64,000 nucleotides of DNA from Gammaproteobacteria bacterium. GTDB taxonomy: Bacteria; Pseudomonadota; Gammaproteobacteria; DSM-16500. Numbering within the stretch: position 1 is the first letter of the stretch; each line of letters begins with the position of its first letter. The notes below the pieces were generated by a model that was given only the letters and a program-made list of their open reading frames with translations, was not told the origin of the DNA and made no database searches. Shown here piece after piece: positions 18,008 to 27,880 of the stretch. Made by a program: the position numbers and the translations under genes. Where the stretch lies: contig JARLJN010000126.1 in the NCBI GenBank assembly GCA_031291255.1, positions 20,656 to 84,655 on the forward strand, given 5' to 3'.

Positions 18008-19561
18008 TTACTGTGCGCTGTAATCTTTAGCGTTTTGCAAATCTGTTGCATCTTTAGTCATGGATTGTGAAGCAGAACTTGAACTTGCGGCAAAGAGAGA
18101 ATTTCTTTGCAACCCAGGATATTCAGCTACTAGAGGTTCTATTTCTGGATATAACTCAGCATGATTCTTCAAAAGCAACATTAGCATATGTAAGTAATCA
18201 TCTCGCATAATTTCCAAATTATTGTAATCTTCTTCTTGCTCTTCATTTTCTTCATCCAACCCTTGATTTGCTGCTATTAACTCTTCAATTTTTTCATGCT
18301 GATCTGCAATTATTGCATTTAATTCTACATTTTTTGAGAATATTGTTTCATTATGTTTAGCTAACTTAGCCAGCATTAAGTTTTTCGCCTCACTATCTTT
18401 TTCATGCTTTAAATTTGCATCAGTGAGCCTGGCGATTTCAGATTTTAGTTTTGATATTTCAGTACAACTTTCAATGGTGTCTCGCTCCGCTCTTACTTTT
18501 AATTTTTCTATCACTTTTTCTTGTTTCTGTAATTGACCTTGTAATTTATTAGTATTTTCTTTGGGTAATTCAGTCTTTTTAACTGAAGATTTTTCCATTT
18601 GTTTAATTTGGCTCTTAAGTAACGAAATCTCAGCAGCTTGATCCGCAATTTTTCTAGATTTCTCTGAAGCATCCTCAGCTGCGTCTTGTTTAACTTGTTG
18701 TAATACAGCTTTCAATTGTGCGGTCGCAGCTTCACTTTCAGCATTCACTTGCTCTAATTCATCTTGCAATTTTTTCTGAGCTGCTTGATTTAATACAGCT
18801 GCCTCTGCTGACTGCTCGTCTTGCACCTTACGCATTTCATTTTGTTCGTTATCCATTTGAGTTAAATCAGCTTTTAATAATTGATTTTCAGCAGTGAGCT
18901 TATTTAACTGATCATCTTTTACTTTGAGCGTTTCTTTATATTGACTATCCATCTCAGCTAAATTGGATTTAACTAATTGATTTTCTGTGGTGAGCTTTTT
19001 TATTTGCTCCAATAAATCTTTTTCTCTCAGATCAGCCTTTTGCTGCATTTCTTGTACTGACACATTTTTTTTGACATTGGAATTCATGTGGTTTGCAGCA
19101 GGTTTTGATGAAGCAGCATGAGAAGAAGCACTATAAGAATGCGGTTTTTTGTGTCGTTGATTTACCTGAGTATCTGACCGTTGAAAATGAATATTTCTCG
19201 GCGGTAGATTCAATAACGCTGGTGCGGGCAACATAGGTGGAGGCGAACTTAAAAGAGGAAGCGATGAAAACTGTGCTAAAGCTGCAGCTTGTATTGCTTG
19301 TTGTTGTGAAACGTAAGCTTGTACCTGATTCTGAAGATCAGCTAGAGCTGCAGCACTTAAATAATTCTCAGGCGAGAGAGTGGGAGTACTAGAATGCGCG
19401 GATACCGGGCTCCACATAATAGCAGACTCAGGGCTGATAAATGAATATTGTGTAGGAGTATAGCTGGGATTAAACCCAAATTGGTTAGTATACTGACTAT
19501 AAAACCCACTTGGTGAACTTCCATCAGATGTGTTGTAACCATTGTTTCTTGACTGACTCAT
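18008..19561 (-). CDS. Unknown long coiled-coil protein with Ser/Pro/Gln-rich N-terminus
   Basis: A 517-residue protein. Residues 1-165 are low-complexity, rich in Ser, Tyr, Pro, Gln and Ala (NNGYNTSDGSSPSGFYSQY; a SSPPPMLPAPALLNLPP stretch near residue 103), without a signal peptide. Residues about 165-450 are heptad-rich and predicted by eye as one long coiled coil. It includes a 33-residue tandem duplication: KKLTTENQLVKSNLAEMDSQ and NKLTAENQLLKADLTQMDNE head the two copies. The C-terminus is acidic, then Ser-rich. GAGGA precedes the ATG. Such a build is common among effectors of Legionella and Coxiella, but nothing here proves secretion. Confidence 0.8.
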   Translation of the reverse strand: MSQSRNNGYNTSDGSSPSGFYSQYTNQFGFNPSYTPTQYSFISPESAIMWSPVSAHSSTPTLSPENYLSAAALADLQNQVQAYVSQQQAIQAAALAQFSSLPLLSSPPPMLPAPALLNLPPRNIHFQRSDTQVNQRHKKPHSYSASSHAASSKPAANHMNSNVKKNVSVQEMQQKADLREKDLLEQIKKLTTENQLVKSNLAEMDSQYKETLKVKDDQLNKLTAENQLLKADLTQMDNEQNEMRKVQDEQSAEAAVLNQAAQKKLQDELEQVNAESEAATAQLKAVLQQVKQDAAEDASEKSRKIADQAAEISLLKSQIKQMEKSSVKKTELPKENTNKLQGQLQKQEKVIEKLKVRAERDTIESCTEISKLKSEIARLTDANLKHEKDSEAKNLMLAKLAKHNETIFSKNVELNAIIADQHEKIEELIAANQGLDEENEEQEEDYNNLEIMRDDYLHMLMLLLKNHAELYPEIEPLVAEYPGLQRNSLFAASSSSASQSMTKDATDLQNAKDYSAQ

Positions 19562-19626
19562 TTTCTATCCTCTACCCTTGATTCAAAATATAATAAATTA
19601 AATAAAACTAACCCACCGCTTGAACA

Positions 19627-20868
19627 CTAGATTCTCTTTCTTTTATTAGCACTAAGTTGAGTTAAAATATCATCTCCACTGTCGCCTTTCTTTTCTTCAG
19701 CAGCTGATGATGATGGTGCAGCGACATTTTTAACTTCATTAAAAAGTCCGAGTAACTTTCTGCCCGTGATATTGATTTCAGGTTCTAGCGTTTTTTTATC
19801 TAACAAAACATCTGATAATATTTTCAAATATTCATGATGAACTATATGAGCTTTATTTTTGGTATGCGGATTGAAAACAAAGTTTAAAATAAAATCGTCT
19901 GTTTCGATTGCATATTCAATTTTATTAGCAATTTGCGTATTAGTTATTAAGTGTGCTTTACAGCTAATACGAATTCCGTTCGGAAATGCTTTAGCCATAG
20001 GTCCAATTAAATCTTCCGCCAGCATCATATCAGTATTGGCGAATGCAGTACCTGCTGCTAAATTAACTTCAGCTTGCGCATTTTTGACGAGCAAACTATG
20101 TGCGATCAAGTGCAACCATTCCCACTTCGTATTTTCATCAAAAACTTTCGTTGCTTTGGCATACTTAGTGGCTCCTGCATTTTTAACTGTTTCTTTTTCT
20201 CCTGTTTTCGCCATTACTCTATTTTGACTGATATGACGTTTTTTCCCTTGCGCCTCAAATTCTTTTTTTGCTTTTTTCAACGTTTCTGGCGTAATTGTAA
20301 TTGCATTGGCCTTAATTTTCTCTGAAGGTTTTTTTACACTTTTATAATTTTCAGTATTGAAAAAGAATTCCTCAATTATAATGTTTTTTGACGGGCTGGG
20401 TGCGGGGCTCAAATTCGAATAAAAATTCAAACCCACTTTTTTATAACGCTTTAGCACAGTTTTACCCGGCGTTACTACCGCAACAGGCGATCCTGATGCA
20501 GAATATTCAACGCTTTCTATAGGCCGATTTGTGTCAGCATTAGCTGCCGCCTCTTCAAATTTTCGTTTTACTTTTTCTGCTCTATTAGGTGTAGCATTTT
20601 TCAATGTCAAATCGTTAGAAGCGATTAAAGCAGCTGTTTTTAAATCCTGCTCTACCCCATTTTTAGTAATTTTTAAGGTATTATTTGTTCGCATCGCCAA
20701 GATAGATTTTCTTATTTTCAAGGGGTCTGTATTTGTTTTCGTTTTTACTCTTATTGGTTTTTCAGATCGAGTAGATTTCCACGAAGAATCCTTCGCTTTA
20801 TTCCTCTTCCTTTTTTGCTTAGCAATTAGTGTCGAATTGCTAAGTTTTTTCTTTCTATTTTTGCCCAT
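19627..20868 (-). CDS. Very basic unknown protein with nuclease-like C-terminal motif
   Basis: A 413-residue Lys-rich protein. The first 60 residues hold basic clusters (GKNRKKKLS, KQKRKRNKAK, RVKTKTNTD) that look like nuclear localisation signals or nucleic-acid-binding tails. Residues 215-300 contain KWEWLHLIAHSLLVKNAQAE and then NLAAGTAFANTDMMLAEDL. The spacing His253-Leu-Ile-Ala...Asn269...Asn278...Glu285 resembles the HLIA...N...N...E pattern of DNA/RNA non-specific endonucleases of the Endonuclease_NS_2 or HNH type. I do not recognise the protein as a whole, and the nuclease reading is tentative. I chose ATG 20868; a GTG at 20877 would add three residues. It is the first gene of the four-gene block. 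Confidence 0.75.
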   Translation of the reverse strand: MGKNRKKKLSNSTLIAKQKRKRNKAKDSSWKSTRSEKPIRVKTKTNTDPLKIRKSILAMRTNNTLKITKNGVEQDLKTAALIASNDLTLKNATPNRAEKVKRKFEEAAANADTNRPIESVEYSASGSPVAVVTPGKTVLKRYKKVGLNFYSNLSPAPSPSKNIIIEEFFFNTENYKSVKKPSEKIKANAITITPETLKKAKKEFEAQGKKRHISQNRVMAKTGEKETVKNAGATKYAKATKVFDENTKWEWLHLIAHSLLVKNAQAEVNLAAGTAFANTDMMLAEDLIGPMAKAFPNGIRISCKAHLITNTQIANKIEYAIETDDFILNFVFNPHTKNKAHIVHHEYLKILSDVLLDKKTLEPEINITGRKLLGLFNEVKNVAAPSSSAAEEKKGDSGDDILTQLSANKRKRI

Positions 20869-21203
20869 AATGTCCACGCCCCAGAATTTGATGTTATTAC
20901 TTTACTTGCTGTGTGTTTTTAATATCCATTTAACTGCTTAAAATCAAAGACAAATACCACTTTGAAAGTAATAATCCATCCACTTATGGACATTATAACA
21001 CCAATAACCTTATATAAAGCTTAAGGTTATACAAATAATGAGCCGAATATGAGCTAATGATGATTAAATAGGCGGAGAATAGGGCGCTGGTTCTGGTAAA
21101 ATTATGATTTTGAAATATTGAGGTAGGTAAAATTAAGGTATAAAGCCTAGGTCTGCTGACAATTCGCTAGCCCCTCCCCACATGTGGGGGAGGTACCAAA
21201 CAG
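20869..21203. other. Intergenic stretch between the four-gene block and lpxC
   Basis: No credible gene. It holds a 9-bp stem-loop ATAACCTTA/TAAGGTTAT at 21004-21030 and the GGGGGAGG palindrome at 21172-21193. It must carry the promoter of the minus-strand gene starting at 20868 and the end of the lpxC transcript. It is more AT-rich than its neighbours, as expected for an insertion boundary. Confidence 0.5.
21172..21193. repeat. Palindrome CCTCCCCACATGTGGGGGAGG, possible terminator
   Basis: CCTCCCCA and TGGGGGAGG flank CATG, giving a strong hairpin 11 bases downstream of the lpxC stop. It is related to the CTCCCACAAGTGGGAG hairpin after ftsZ, so these look like one REP family. No U-run follows. 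Confidence 0.7.
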
Positions 21204-22121
21204 TTAGAAATCAGAGATAAGAATAGGACGCACATATGAAATAGGTGCCGTTGCAGGATCATCAAACGTAACGTATTCCCAAGCTTCTTGATTAGCTAAT
21301 AATTTTCTCAGTAATTTATTATTGAGGGCATGACCTGATTTAAAACCATCAAAAGCTCCAATAAGACTAGAACCTAAAAGGTATAAATCACCAATGGCAT
21401 CTAAGATTTTATGTTTTACAAATTCATCTTCATAACGCAAGCCATCATCATTTAATACGCGGAAATCATCAATCGCCACTGCGTTATCTAAGCTGGCGCC
21501 ACGTGCCAAATTTAATGAACGTAAATGCTCGAAATCAGACATAAAACCAAATGTTCTCGCTCGGCTTACTTCTTTCACGTAAGAAGTACTAGAAAAATCT
21601 AAGGTAGCGGTTTTACTGTGCGATTTAAAAAGTGGATGATCAAATTCAATAGTAAATGACACTTTAAAACCTTCAAAAGGTTCAAAGCTGGCCCATTTAT
21701 CCCCTTCTTGAACCTTCACTTTCCGTTTAATGCGTATAAAGCCTTTAGGGGCATTTTGCTCTTGGATGCCAGCAGATTGGACTAAAAATACAAAAGGTCC
21801 TGCGCTTCCATCCATAATAGGAATTTCGGAGGCTGTTACATCAACATAAGCATTGTCTATACCTAAGCCTGCAAAGGCCGACAATAAATGTTCTACTGTA
21901 GAAACACGCACGCCATTTTTTACTAGAGAAGTCGATAAAGTGGTATCACCAACATTTTCTGCTCGGGCGGGAATTTCAACAACTGGATCAAGGTCTACAC
22001 GTTGGAAAATAATACCTGTGTTCGGAGGGGCAGGTCTCAATGTTAATTCAGCTCTCTCACCGCCATGCAGGGTGATACCAGTGGCCTTAATAACATTCTT
22101 TAAGGTTCTTTGTCTAATCAT
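21204..22121 (-). CDS. lpxC: UDP-3-O-acyl-N-acetylglucosamine deacetylase LpxC
   Basis: A 305-residue zinc deacetylase, the committed step of lipid A synthesis. The start [21 protein letters not shown] at ATG 22121 aligns with E. coli LpxC and gives the same length (305); a TTG one codon earlier is not needed. Zinc ligand motifs are present: [11 protein letters not shown] near residue 77 and [15 protein letters not shown] near residue 236, with [12 protein letters not shown] supplying the catalytic His. It is the last gene of the dcw cluster, 188 bases after ftsZ. A hairpin in the gap suggests that it also has its own transcript. Its usual next neighbours dciA and secA lie 7 kb away. Confidence 0.97.
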   Translation of the reverse strand: MIRQRTLKNVIKATGITLHGGERAELTLRPAPPNTGIIFQRVDLDPVVEIPARAENVGDTTLSTSLVKNGVRVSTVEHLLSAFAGLGIDNAYVDVTASEIPIMDGSAGPFVFLVQSAGIQEQNAPKGFIRIKRKVKVQEGDKWASFEPFEGFKVSFTIEFDHPLFKSHSKTATLDFSSTSYVKEVSRARTFGFMSDFEHLRSLNLARGASLDNAVAIDDFRVLNDDGLRYEDEFVKHKILDAIGDLYLLGSSLIGAFDGFKSGHALNNKLLRKLLANQEAWEYVTFDDPATAPISYVRPILISDF

Positions 22122-22253
22122 CAATAGTTCACTTTTTTATCATATTTAGATGTAATGTTATCATAGCATTGTAGTTTTTGTAATTAATAATTCACCTACT
22201 CGCAATAAGGGTTAATTGTCCCTATCGCTATGCTCATGCACGAGTCAGCCCAC

Positions 22254-22279
22254 TCCCCCTCCCACAAGTGGGAGCAAGG
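22254..22279. repeat. REP-like hairpin CTCCCACAAGTGGGAG
   Basis: CTCCC and GGGAG with an ACAAGT centre at 22259-22274, bordered by CTCCCC on the left and CAAGG on the right. It is 36 bases past the ftsZ stop and could end or weaken transcription into lpxC. It resembles the element at 21172. Confidence 0.65.
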
Positions 22280-22309
22280 ACAAGGACTGATGAATTTTAG
22301 ACTAATGAA

Positions 22310-23494
22310 TTAGGTAACTTCAGACTCTTCTTTACGACGTAAAAAAGCTGGAATATCAAGATAATCCATATCTACGTTTGAATCTGCCTGATTAGTTGTC
22401 TTGGTCACCGGCGTGGAAATTCCTGATGAAAGATTGGAAACTGCATGCCTGCGCATCAAAGTAGGTTTTTCTAATTGCTGATAATCAACTGTACCATCCG
22501 ATTTGGTGGAATCGAGTATTTTAACAGGACTCGTTTGCTTTCTGCCTAAGCCTGTAACAATGACAGTCACACGAATTTCATCACGCAATTCAGGGTCTAT
22601 TACTGTTCCAACAACAACAGTTGCGCCATCTGAAGTGATGCTTTTTATTGCATCGCCTACTTCTTCAAATTCGCCTATAGACATATCTAAGCCAGCCGTA
22701 ATATTCACTAATACCCCACGGGCACCTGTCATGTCGACATCTTCTAGCAATGGGCTAGAAATCGCAGCTTCTGCAGCTATTCTTGAGCGATTCTCACCCG
22801 ATGCAACGCCTGTACCCATCATGGCCATACCCATTTCTGACATGACGGTACGCACATCTGCAAAATCCACGTTAATTAATCCAGGTCGTGTAATCAGCTC
22901 GGCTATGCCTTGTACCGCGCCCCGTAAAACATCATTAGCTGCTTTAAATGCATTCACTAAGGTCACGTTTTTTCCGAGCACGCTGAGCAGCTTGTTGTTA
23001 GGAATAGTAATCAATGAGTCTACGTGCTGACTTAAGTTGGCAATACCCGCTTCAGCAATTTGCATACGCACTTTGCCTTCAAAAGAGAAAGGCTTAGTTG
23101 TAATAGCTACAGTCAGTATGCCCAATTCTTTTGCTATTTGTGCAAAAACTGGAGCAGCCCCTGTACCCGTTCCACCCCCCATTCCGGAGGTGAGGAAAAC
23201 CATATCTGCACCTATTAAAGCAGCCTTGATACGCTCTCTGTCTTCTTCAGCAGAGCGTCTGCCTATCTCTGGATTAGCTCCCGCTCCTAACCCACGCGTG
23301 ATGCTTTCGCCCAGCTGGATAGTTGTATGAGCCGAAGAATTTTGCAATGCTTGCGCGTCTGTGTTTGCTACGATAAATTCCACGCCCTCTATGGACGCTG
23401 ACATCATGTGTTCAACTGCATTACCACCGCCGCCGCCTATTCCTACGACTTTAATAACTGCATTTTGCGGATTTGTTTCGACAAGCTCAAACAT
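22310..23494 (-). CDS. ftsZ: Cell division protein FtsZ
   Basis: A 394-residue tubulin-like GTPase that forms the Z ring. The nucleotide site is complete: GIGGGGGNAVEHM near residue 18, the tubulin signature GGGTGTGAAPVFAQIAKELG near residue 105, and the T7 loop NVDFADVRTVMSEMGMAMMG near residue 205. The variable linker is followed by the conserved C-terminal peptide MDYLDIPAFLRRKEE, which binds FtsA and ZipA. It lies 47 bases after ftsA in the standard ftsQ-ftsA-ftsZ order. Confidence 0.98.
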   Translation of the reverse strand: MFELVETNPQNAVIKVVGIGGGGGNAVEHMMSASIEGVEFIVANTDAQALQNSSAHTTIQLGESITRGLGAGANPEIGRRSAEEDRERIKAALIGADMVFLTSGMGGGTGTGAAPVFAQIAKELGILTVAITTKPFSFEGKVRMQIAEAGIANLSQHVDSLITIPNNKLLSVLGKNVTLVNAFKAANDVLRGAVQGIAELITRPGLINVDFADVRTVMSEMGMAMMGTGVASGENRSRIAAEAAISSPLLEDVDMTGARGVLVNITAGLDMSIGEFEEVGDAIKSITSDGATVVVGTVIDPELRDEIRVTVIVTGLGRKQTSPVKILDSTKSDGTVDYQQLEKPTLMRRHAVSNLSSGISTPVTKTTNQADSNVDMDYLDIPAFLRRKEESEVT

Positions 23495-23541
23495 GGGAAA
23501 ACTCCTGGATGTTTATGCTAAAAGTTAAATTAAATATCATA

Positions 23542-24774
23542 TTAAAAACCACCTTGAAACCAGCCTTTCATTCTTGACCACAGGCTTTTTAAATTAGGTT
23601 GCACTATTGCTTCTTGCATTCCATCACGCTGTTGTAGACCGTAAAGTAACAAGCCTACGCCTGTTGCATAAACAGGATTATTTAAAACGTCAGCTAAGCC
23701 TGTAACATGCTGCGGAGTCCCTATACGTACCGGCATTTTAAATACACGCTCTGCTAACTCTTGAGCCCCTTCAACTTTAGAGGCACCACCCGTTAACACT
23801 ATACCAGCGGCTATAACATCTTCTAACCCGCTGCGACGAATTTCCGTGGCAACTAAAGTAAATAATTCTTCATAGCGCGCTTCGACCACTTCTGCTAAAG
23901 CACGTTTAGACAGATGTCGTCCGGGTCTATCGCCTACTGTTGGTATATCAATCATTTGAGTTGGATCTGCAAGATCTTGCAGTGCGCAACCATATTTAAG
24001 CTTAATTTCTTCAGCATTGCGGGTAGGTGTACGCAATGCAATCGCTATGTCGTTAGTGACTTGATCGCCTGCAATAGGAATAACAGCGGTATGACGTATA
24101 GACCCATCAGCAAAGATGGCAATATCTGTCGTTCCACCCCCTATATCTATCATACAAACGCCTAACTCTTTTTCATCTTCCGCCAAAATGGAATGACTAG
24201 AAGCAAACTGTTCTAAAACGACATCACTTGCAACCAAGCCGCATCGCTTTAAACATTTAACAATATTCTGCGCAGCACTGACCGCACCCGTCACAATATG
24301 CACTTTAGCTTCTAAACGCACACCAGACATACCAACAGGTTCACGTATAGAATCTTGGTTATCAATAATAAATTCTTGGGGAAGTATATGTAATATTTTT
24401 TGATCTGCTGGGATTGCAACTGCTTTTGCGGCGTCTATTACCCTGTCTACATCAGTTTGCGTCACTTCACGATCACGAATCGCTACGATTCCATGGGAAT
24501 TAATACTGCGTATATGACTGCCGGCAATGCCAGTATAAGCAGAATAAATCTGGCAACCTGCCATCAATTCTGCTTCTTCAACCGCATTCTGTATCGATTG
24601 AACGGCAGATTCAATGTTGACAACAACCCCGCGTTTCATACCCTGTGAAGGATGCGAGCCTAACCCTACAACATTGATTTTCCCATCTAGGCCAACCTCC
24701 CCCACTATCGCAACGATCTTGGAGGTGCCTATATCTATACCAACCATCAAATCTTTGTTTGGCTTCTTTGCCAT
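23542..24774 (-). CDS. ftsA: Cell division protein FtsA
   Basis: A 410-residue actin-like protein that anchors FtsZ to the membrane and recruits the divisome. It has LMVGIDIGTSKIVAIVGEV (phosphate 1) near residue 10, the 1C domain with the SHIRSINSHG loop, MIDIGGGTTDIAIF (phosphate 2) near residue 205, and GIVLTGGASKVEGA. The C-terminus SLWSRMKGWFQGGF is an amphipathic membrane-binding helix. I chose ATG 24774 (MAKKPNKDLMVG), with GGAAG upstream; the frame is open further to 24852 but that would overlap ftsQ and lacks family support. Confidence 0.96.
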   Translation of the reverse strand: MAKKPNKDLMVGIDIGTSKIVAIVGEVGLDGKINVVGLGSHPSQGMKRGVVVNIESAVQSIQNAVEEAELMAGCQIYSAYTGIAGSHIRSINSHGIVAIRDREVTQTDVDRVIDAAKAVAIPADQKILHILPQEFIIDNQDSIREPVGMSGVRLEAKVHIVTGAVSAAQNIVKCLKRCGLVASDVVLEQFASSHSILAEDEKELGVCMIDIGGGTTDIAIFADGSIRHTAVIPIAGDQVTNDIAIALRTPTRNAEEIKLKYGCALQDLADPTQMIDIPTVGDRPGRHLSKRALAEVVEARYEELFTLVATEIRRSGLEDVIAAGIVLTGGASKVEGAQELAERVFKMPVRIGTPQHVTGLADVLNNPVYATGVGLLLYGLQQRDGMQEAIVQPNLKSLWSRMKGWFQGGF

Positions 24775-24799
24775 AATTTTTGCTTCCAAACTTATTAAG

Positions 24800-25537
24800 T
24801 TAAGTGACTGTCTTCCAACGAACTGCCATCCCATTGGGATACTGTAAGTCAATATACTCTACATCTGCCGCTCGAGCTCCTACAATTTTCGGGTACACTT
24901 TCACAAAATGGTTGATACGAGTCAAGATATCTTTATGTCCGATATTTAATTTTATTCCATTGCTCAAAGTCACTGTCCACAACATAGAAGGTGACAATTC
25001 TAACTTTGCAATTCTAAAATGCAATGGGATTAATTCCGCATTCATTCTAGCATAATATTCTGCCATCGTAATTTGTTCTCCACTAGGACCTACAAATTCA
25101 GGCAAGCCTGCAGGATAAGTCTCTTGTTGTGGAGTAAACACTTCACCTGTAGCACTCAGTAAGCCCTCTCCATTCCAAGAAGCTAAAGGCGTTTTCTCAC
25201 TAATGGTTATGATAACTTTATCAGGCCACACTCTTTGTACCATAACATCCGCTACCCAAGATAGCTGTAGGATTCTTTCTTTTAGAACACCTATATTAAC
25301 ATTAAAAAAACCCTTTCCAACAAAAGGATCTATCAATGTTTTTAATTCGTTATGATTAACATGTTGGATACCAAAAACTTTAACATTGGTAATAGGAAAG
25401 GAGACTAATCGACTCATAGAAACGAATAACAAAATAAAAACTAAACCTAATGTAATCATTCCTGACTTTCTAGCGATAGCCAGCCATGAAATTTTTTGTT
25501 GGACTTGATTACATCTTGTTGTGCTTTGTATCGCCAT
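24800..25537 (-). CDS. ftsQ: Cell division protein FtsQ
   Basis: A 245-residue bitopic membrane protein linking early and late division proteins. A cytoplasmic leader is followed by one membrane segment (MITLGLVFILLFVSMSRLVS, near residue 30). Then come a POTRA domain (FPITNVKVFGIQHVNHNELK) and the FtsQ beta domain ending YIDLQYPNGMAVRWK. I chose ATG 25537, which has AGGA upstream and follows the murB stop by 7 bases; a TTG at 25567 in frame would overlap murB. In many relatives ddl lies between murB and ftsQ, but here they abut. Confidence 0.94.
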   Translation of the reverse strand: MAIQSTTRCNQVQQKISWLAIARKSGMITLGLVFILLFVSMSRLVSFPITNVKVFGIQHVNHNELKTLIDPFVGKGFFNVNIGVLKERILQLSWVADVMVQRVWPDKVIITISEKTPLASWNGEGLLSATGEVFTPQQETYPAGLPEFVGPSGEQITMAEYYARMNAELIPLHFRIAKLELSPSMLWTVTLSNGIKLNIGHKDILTRINHFVKVYPKIVGARAADVEYIDLQYPNGMAVRWKTVT

Positions 25538-25544
25538 CCGTGGT

Positions 25545-26462
25545 TTATCCTGGTAATGATTTTCCAACTATACGCACTTCTGGTATTAATCTTATCTTAT
25601 GGTTTTGTTCTACAACATCAGCAACATGTTCAATTAATTTTTCAATATCAGCAGCACTAGCCTCACCTTCATTAATAATAAAATTAGCGTGCTTCTCAGA
25701 GACACTCGCGCCACCTAACTTAAAACCTTTTAAACCTGACTGCTCAATTAGCTTTGCTGCAAAATTATCTTTTGGATTTCTAAAAACAGACCCGCCATTA
25801 GGCCAGCTAGTGGGTTGAGCCGCATTACGTTTTTCTAATAATACACGAATATTATCTAATGCCTGCTTTTTATCTCCTGGCGTTAGCTTAAAGTAGCCCG
25901 CTACAAACCATTCATTCTCTGGGCAAACAACATGCCTGTAACTTGCCGTAAAATCAGATGCAGGGCGTATCTTAAGTACTCCCTCACGATTTATGGTTTC
26001 AACTTGGCACACACGTTGCCATGTCTCTCCACCATAACATCCAGCATTCATGGCTAATGCTCCGCCGACAGTGCCTGGGATTCCAGCCATAAACTCCAGT
26101 CCCATTAAACCATTCCTGGCTGTATATCTGGCTATTTGCGCACATGAAACCCCTGCCTCTGCGCGCACAACGACAGAATCTTCTAATGTTATGCTAGCTA
26201 AAGCGCCTTGCGTGATAATAGCAACTGCATCTACACCGCCATCCCTCACTAATGTATTACTTCCCAAACCTAACCACAATAGCATCATCTCTGGAGGAAG
26301 CCTTTGCAAAAAGCTCACTGTATCCGCTAAGTCGGCAGGAATATAAACATAGCTAGCTGGGCCTCCTACTCTCCAAGAGGTGTAACCCGACAAGGACTCT
26401 TGAGGCAATAATCGTCCTCGACATTTCTGCCATTCTTGTTTTGTTGAGATATCGCCTAGCAT
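25545..26462 (-). CDS. murB: UDP-N-acetylenolpyruvoylglucosamine reductase MurB
   Basis: A 305-residue FAD enzyme that reduces UDP-GlcNAc-enolpyruvate to UDP-MurNAc. It is the shorter type IIa-like Mur[20 protein letters not shown] near residue 24, [13 protein letters not shown] near residue 60, [21 protein letters not shown] near residue 115, catalytic serine in NGGSVFRNP near residue 227, and [20 protein letters not shown]. It overlaps the murC stop by 7 bases, and ftsQ follows by 7 bases, so it is fully embedded in the cluster. Confidence 0.96.
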   Translation of the reverse strand: MLGDISTKQEWQKCRGRLLPQESLSGYTSWRVGGPASYVYIPADLADTVSFLQRLPPEMMLLWLGLGSNTLVRDGGVDAVAIITQGALASITLEDSVVVRAEAGVSCAQIARYTARNGLMGLEFMAGIPGTVGGALAMNAGCYGGETWQRVCQVETINREGVLKIRPASDFTASYRHVVCPENEWFVAGYFKLTPGDKKQALDNIRVLLEKRNAAQPTSWPNGGSVFRNPKDNFAAKLIEQSGLKGFKLGGASVSEKHANFIINEGEASAADIEKLIEHVADVVEQNHKIRLIPEVRIVGKSLPG

Positions 26463-27880
26463 TGAACTAACTCATTTAGGTTGGTTACAGCAAGCTTTGC
26501 AGATAGTACGCCTATATTACCCGCACCTTGCATTAATAAAATATCATCTGCACACAGTATGTCGCCAAGAACTTGCGTGAGCATAGAATGATTTTCAACA
26601 TGTATAGGTTGTATTTTACCTTGGAGATGTATTTGATGAGCAAGCGACTTGCTGTCGGCGCCATCTATTTTTTCTTCTCCAGCAGAGTAAACATCTAACA
26701 ATACCAACACATCTACTTTTTCTAAGACTGCGCAGAAATCATTGAACAAATCATGCGTACGTGAGTATCTATGAGGCTGATACACCATCACTAACCGTCG
26801 GTGCGGCCAACTTTCTCGCGCTGCTTGCAGCGTTGCTGAAATCTCGCGTGGATGATGACCGTAATCATCAACCAGCGTAAAAGTACCGTCTTTTTTAGCC
26901 GGAAAATCACCATAAATTTGGAAGCGTCTACCTATACCTGCAAACTTGTCTAAGGCTTGGATAATCGCCTCATCAGAGACTTTTAATTCTGTTGCAACAG
27001 CGATAGCCGCTAATGCATTTAAAATATTATGTTTGCCAGGCAGATTCAACGTCACATTTAAAGTAGATAACCCTTGCGGACGTACTACAGAAAAATAAGT
27101 TCGCGTATCTTTTTGAGAAATATTGACAGCTTGGAAATGACTATCTGCTTCAAATCCATACGTAGTAATAGGACGAGAAACGTGTGGAAGAATGTCTCTT
27201 ACTACGGGATCATCATTACATAAAACCGCTAATCCATAAAAAGGTAAATGATGAAGAAAATCAATAAACGTCTGGCGCAGTTTTGAAAAATCATTTTCAT
27301 ATGTGCCCATATGATCTGCATCTATGTTAGTGACTATCGAAATCATAGGCTTCAAATATAAAAATGAAGCATCACTTTCATCAGCTTCTGCAACTAAAAA
27401 ACGTCCCGTACCTAATCTTGCATTCGTTCCTACACTATTCAAACGACCGCCAATAACAAAGGTAGGATCCAATCCTTCTTCAGCCAATATGCTAGTCACT
27501 AAACTTGTAGTCGTTGTTTTACCGTGTGTTCCTGCAATTGCAATGCCATAACGAAACCGCATAAGCTCGCCTAACATCTCCGCTCTAGCCACAACAGGAA
27601 TATGCGCTTCTCTTGCAGCGATTAATTCAACATTATCGGCTTGAATTGCAGAAGACAATACAACCACATCTGCATGTTGAACATGCTGAGCATCATGGCC
27701 TACGAATATTTCTGCACCCATGGATACAAGCTGCTTCGTGAGCGCATTATCGGAAAGATCTGAGCCTGAGACTTTATAGCCTTCGCTAATTAACACCTCA
27801 GCGATGCCACCCATACCAACCCCGCCTACCCCTATAAAGTGGATATGCTTAATACGACCCATTTCAGACGTCCAAATCAC
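26456..27880 (-). CDS. murC: UDP-N-acetylmuramate-L-alanine ligase MurC
   Basis: A 474-residue Mur ligase that adds L-Ala to UDP-MurNAc. The N-terminal Rossmann motif [18 protein letters not shown] is followed by the ATP-binding [16 protein letters not shown] near residue 112, [12 protein letters not shown], and the C-terminal [12 protein letters not shown] and YQPHRYSRT motifs. I kept the GTG at 27880 as start: it overlaps the murG stop in GTGA and has GAGGAGG 7 bases upstream; an ATG at 27862 in frame lacks a good ribosome binding site. Confidence 0.96.
   Translation of the reverse strand: MIWTSEMGRIKHIHFIGVGGVGMGGIAEVLISEGYKVSGSDLSDNALTKQLVSMGAEIFVGHDAQHVQHADVVVLSSAIQADNVELIAAREAHIPVVARAEMLGELMRFRYGIAIAGTHGKTTTTSLVTSILAEEGLDPTFVIGGRLNSVGTNARLGTGRFLVAEADESDASFLYLKPMISIVTNIDADHMGTYENDFSKLRQTFIDFLHHLPFYGLAVLCNDDPVVRDILPHVSRPITTYGFEADSHFQAVNISQKDTRTYFSVVRPQGLSTLNVTLNLPGKHNILNALAAIAVATELKVSDEAIIQALDKFAGIGRRFQIYGDFPAKKDGTFTLVDDYGHHPREISATLQAARESWPHRRLVMVYQPHRYSRTHDLFNDFCAVLEKVDVLVLLDVYSAGEEKIDGADSKSLAHQIHLQGKIQPIHVENHSMLTQVLGDILCADDILLMQGAGNIGVLSAKLAVTNLNELVQC

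Noticed and set aside
22503..23330. Long plus-strand frames opposite ftsZ
   Set aside because: Antisense shadow of a strongly conserved gene; composition is Ser/Pro/Thr-rich as expected for a reversed frame.
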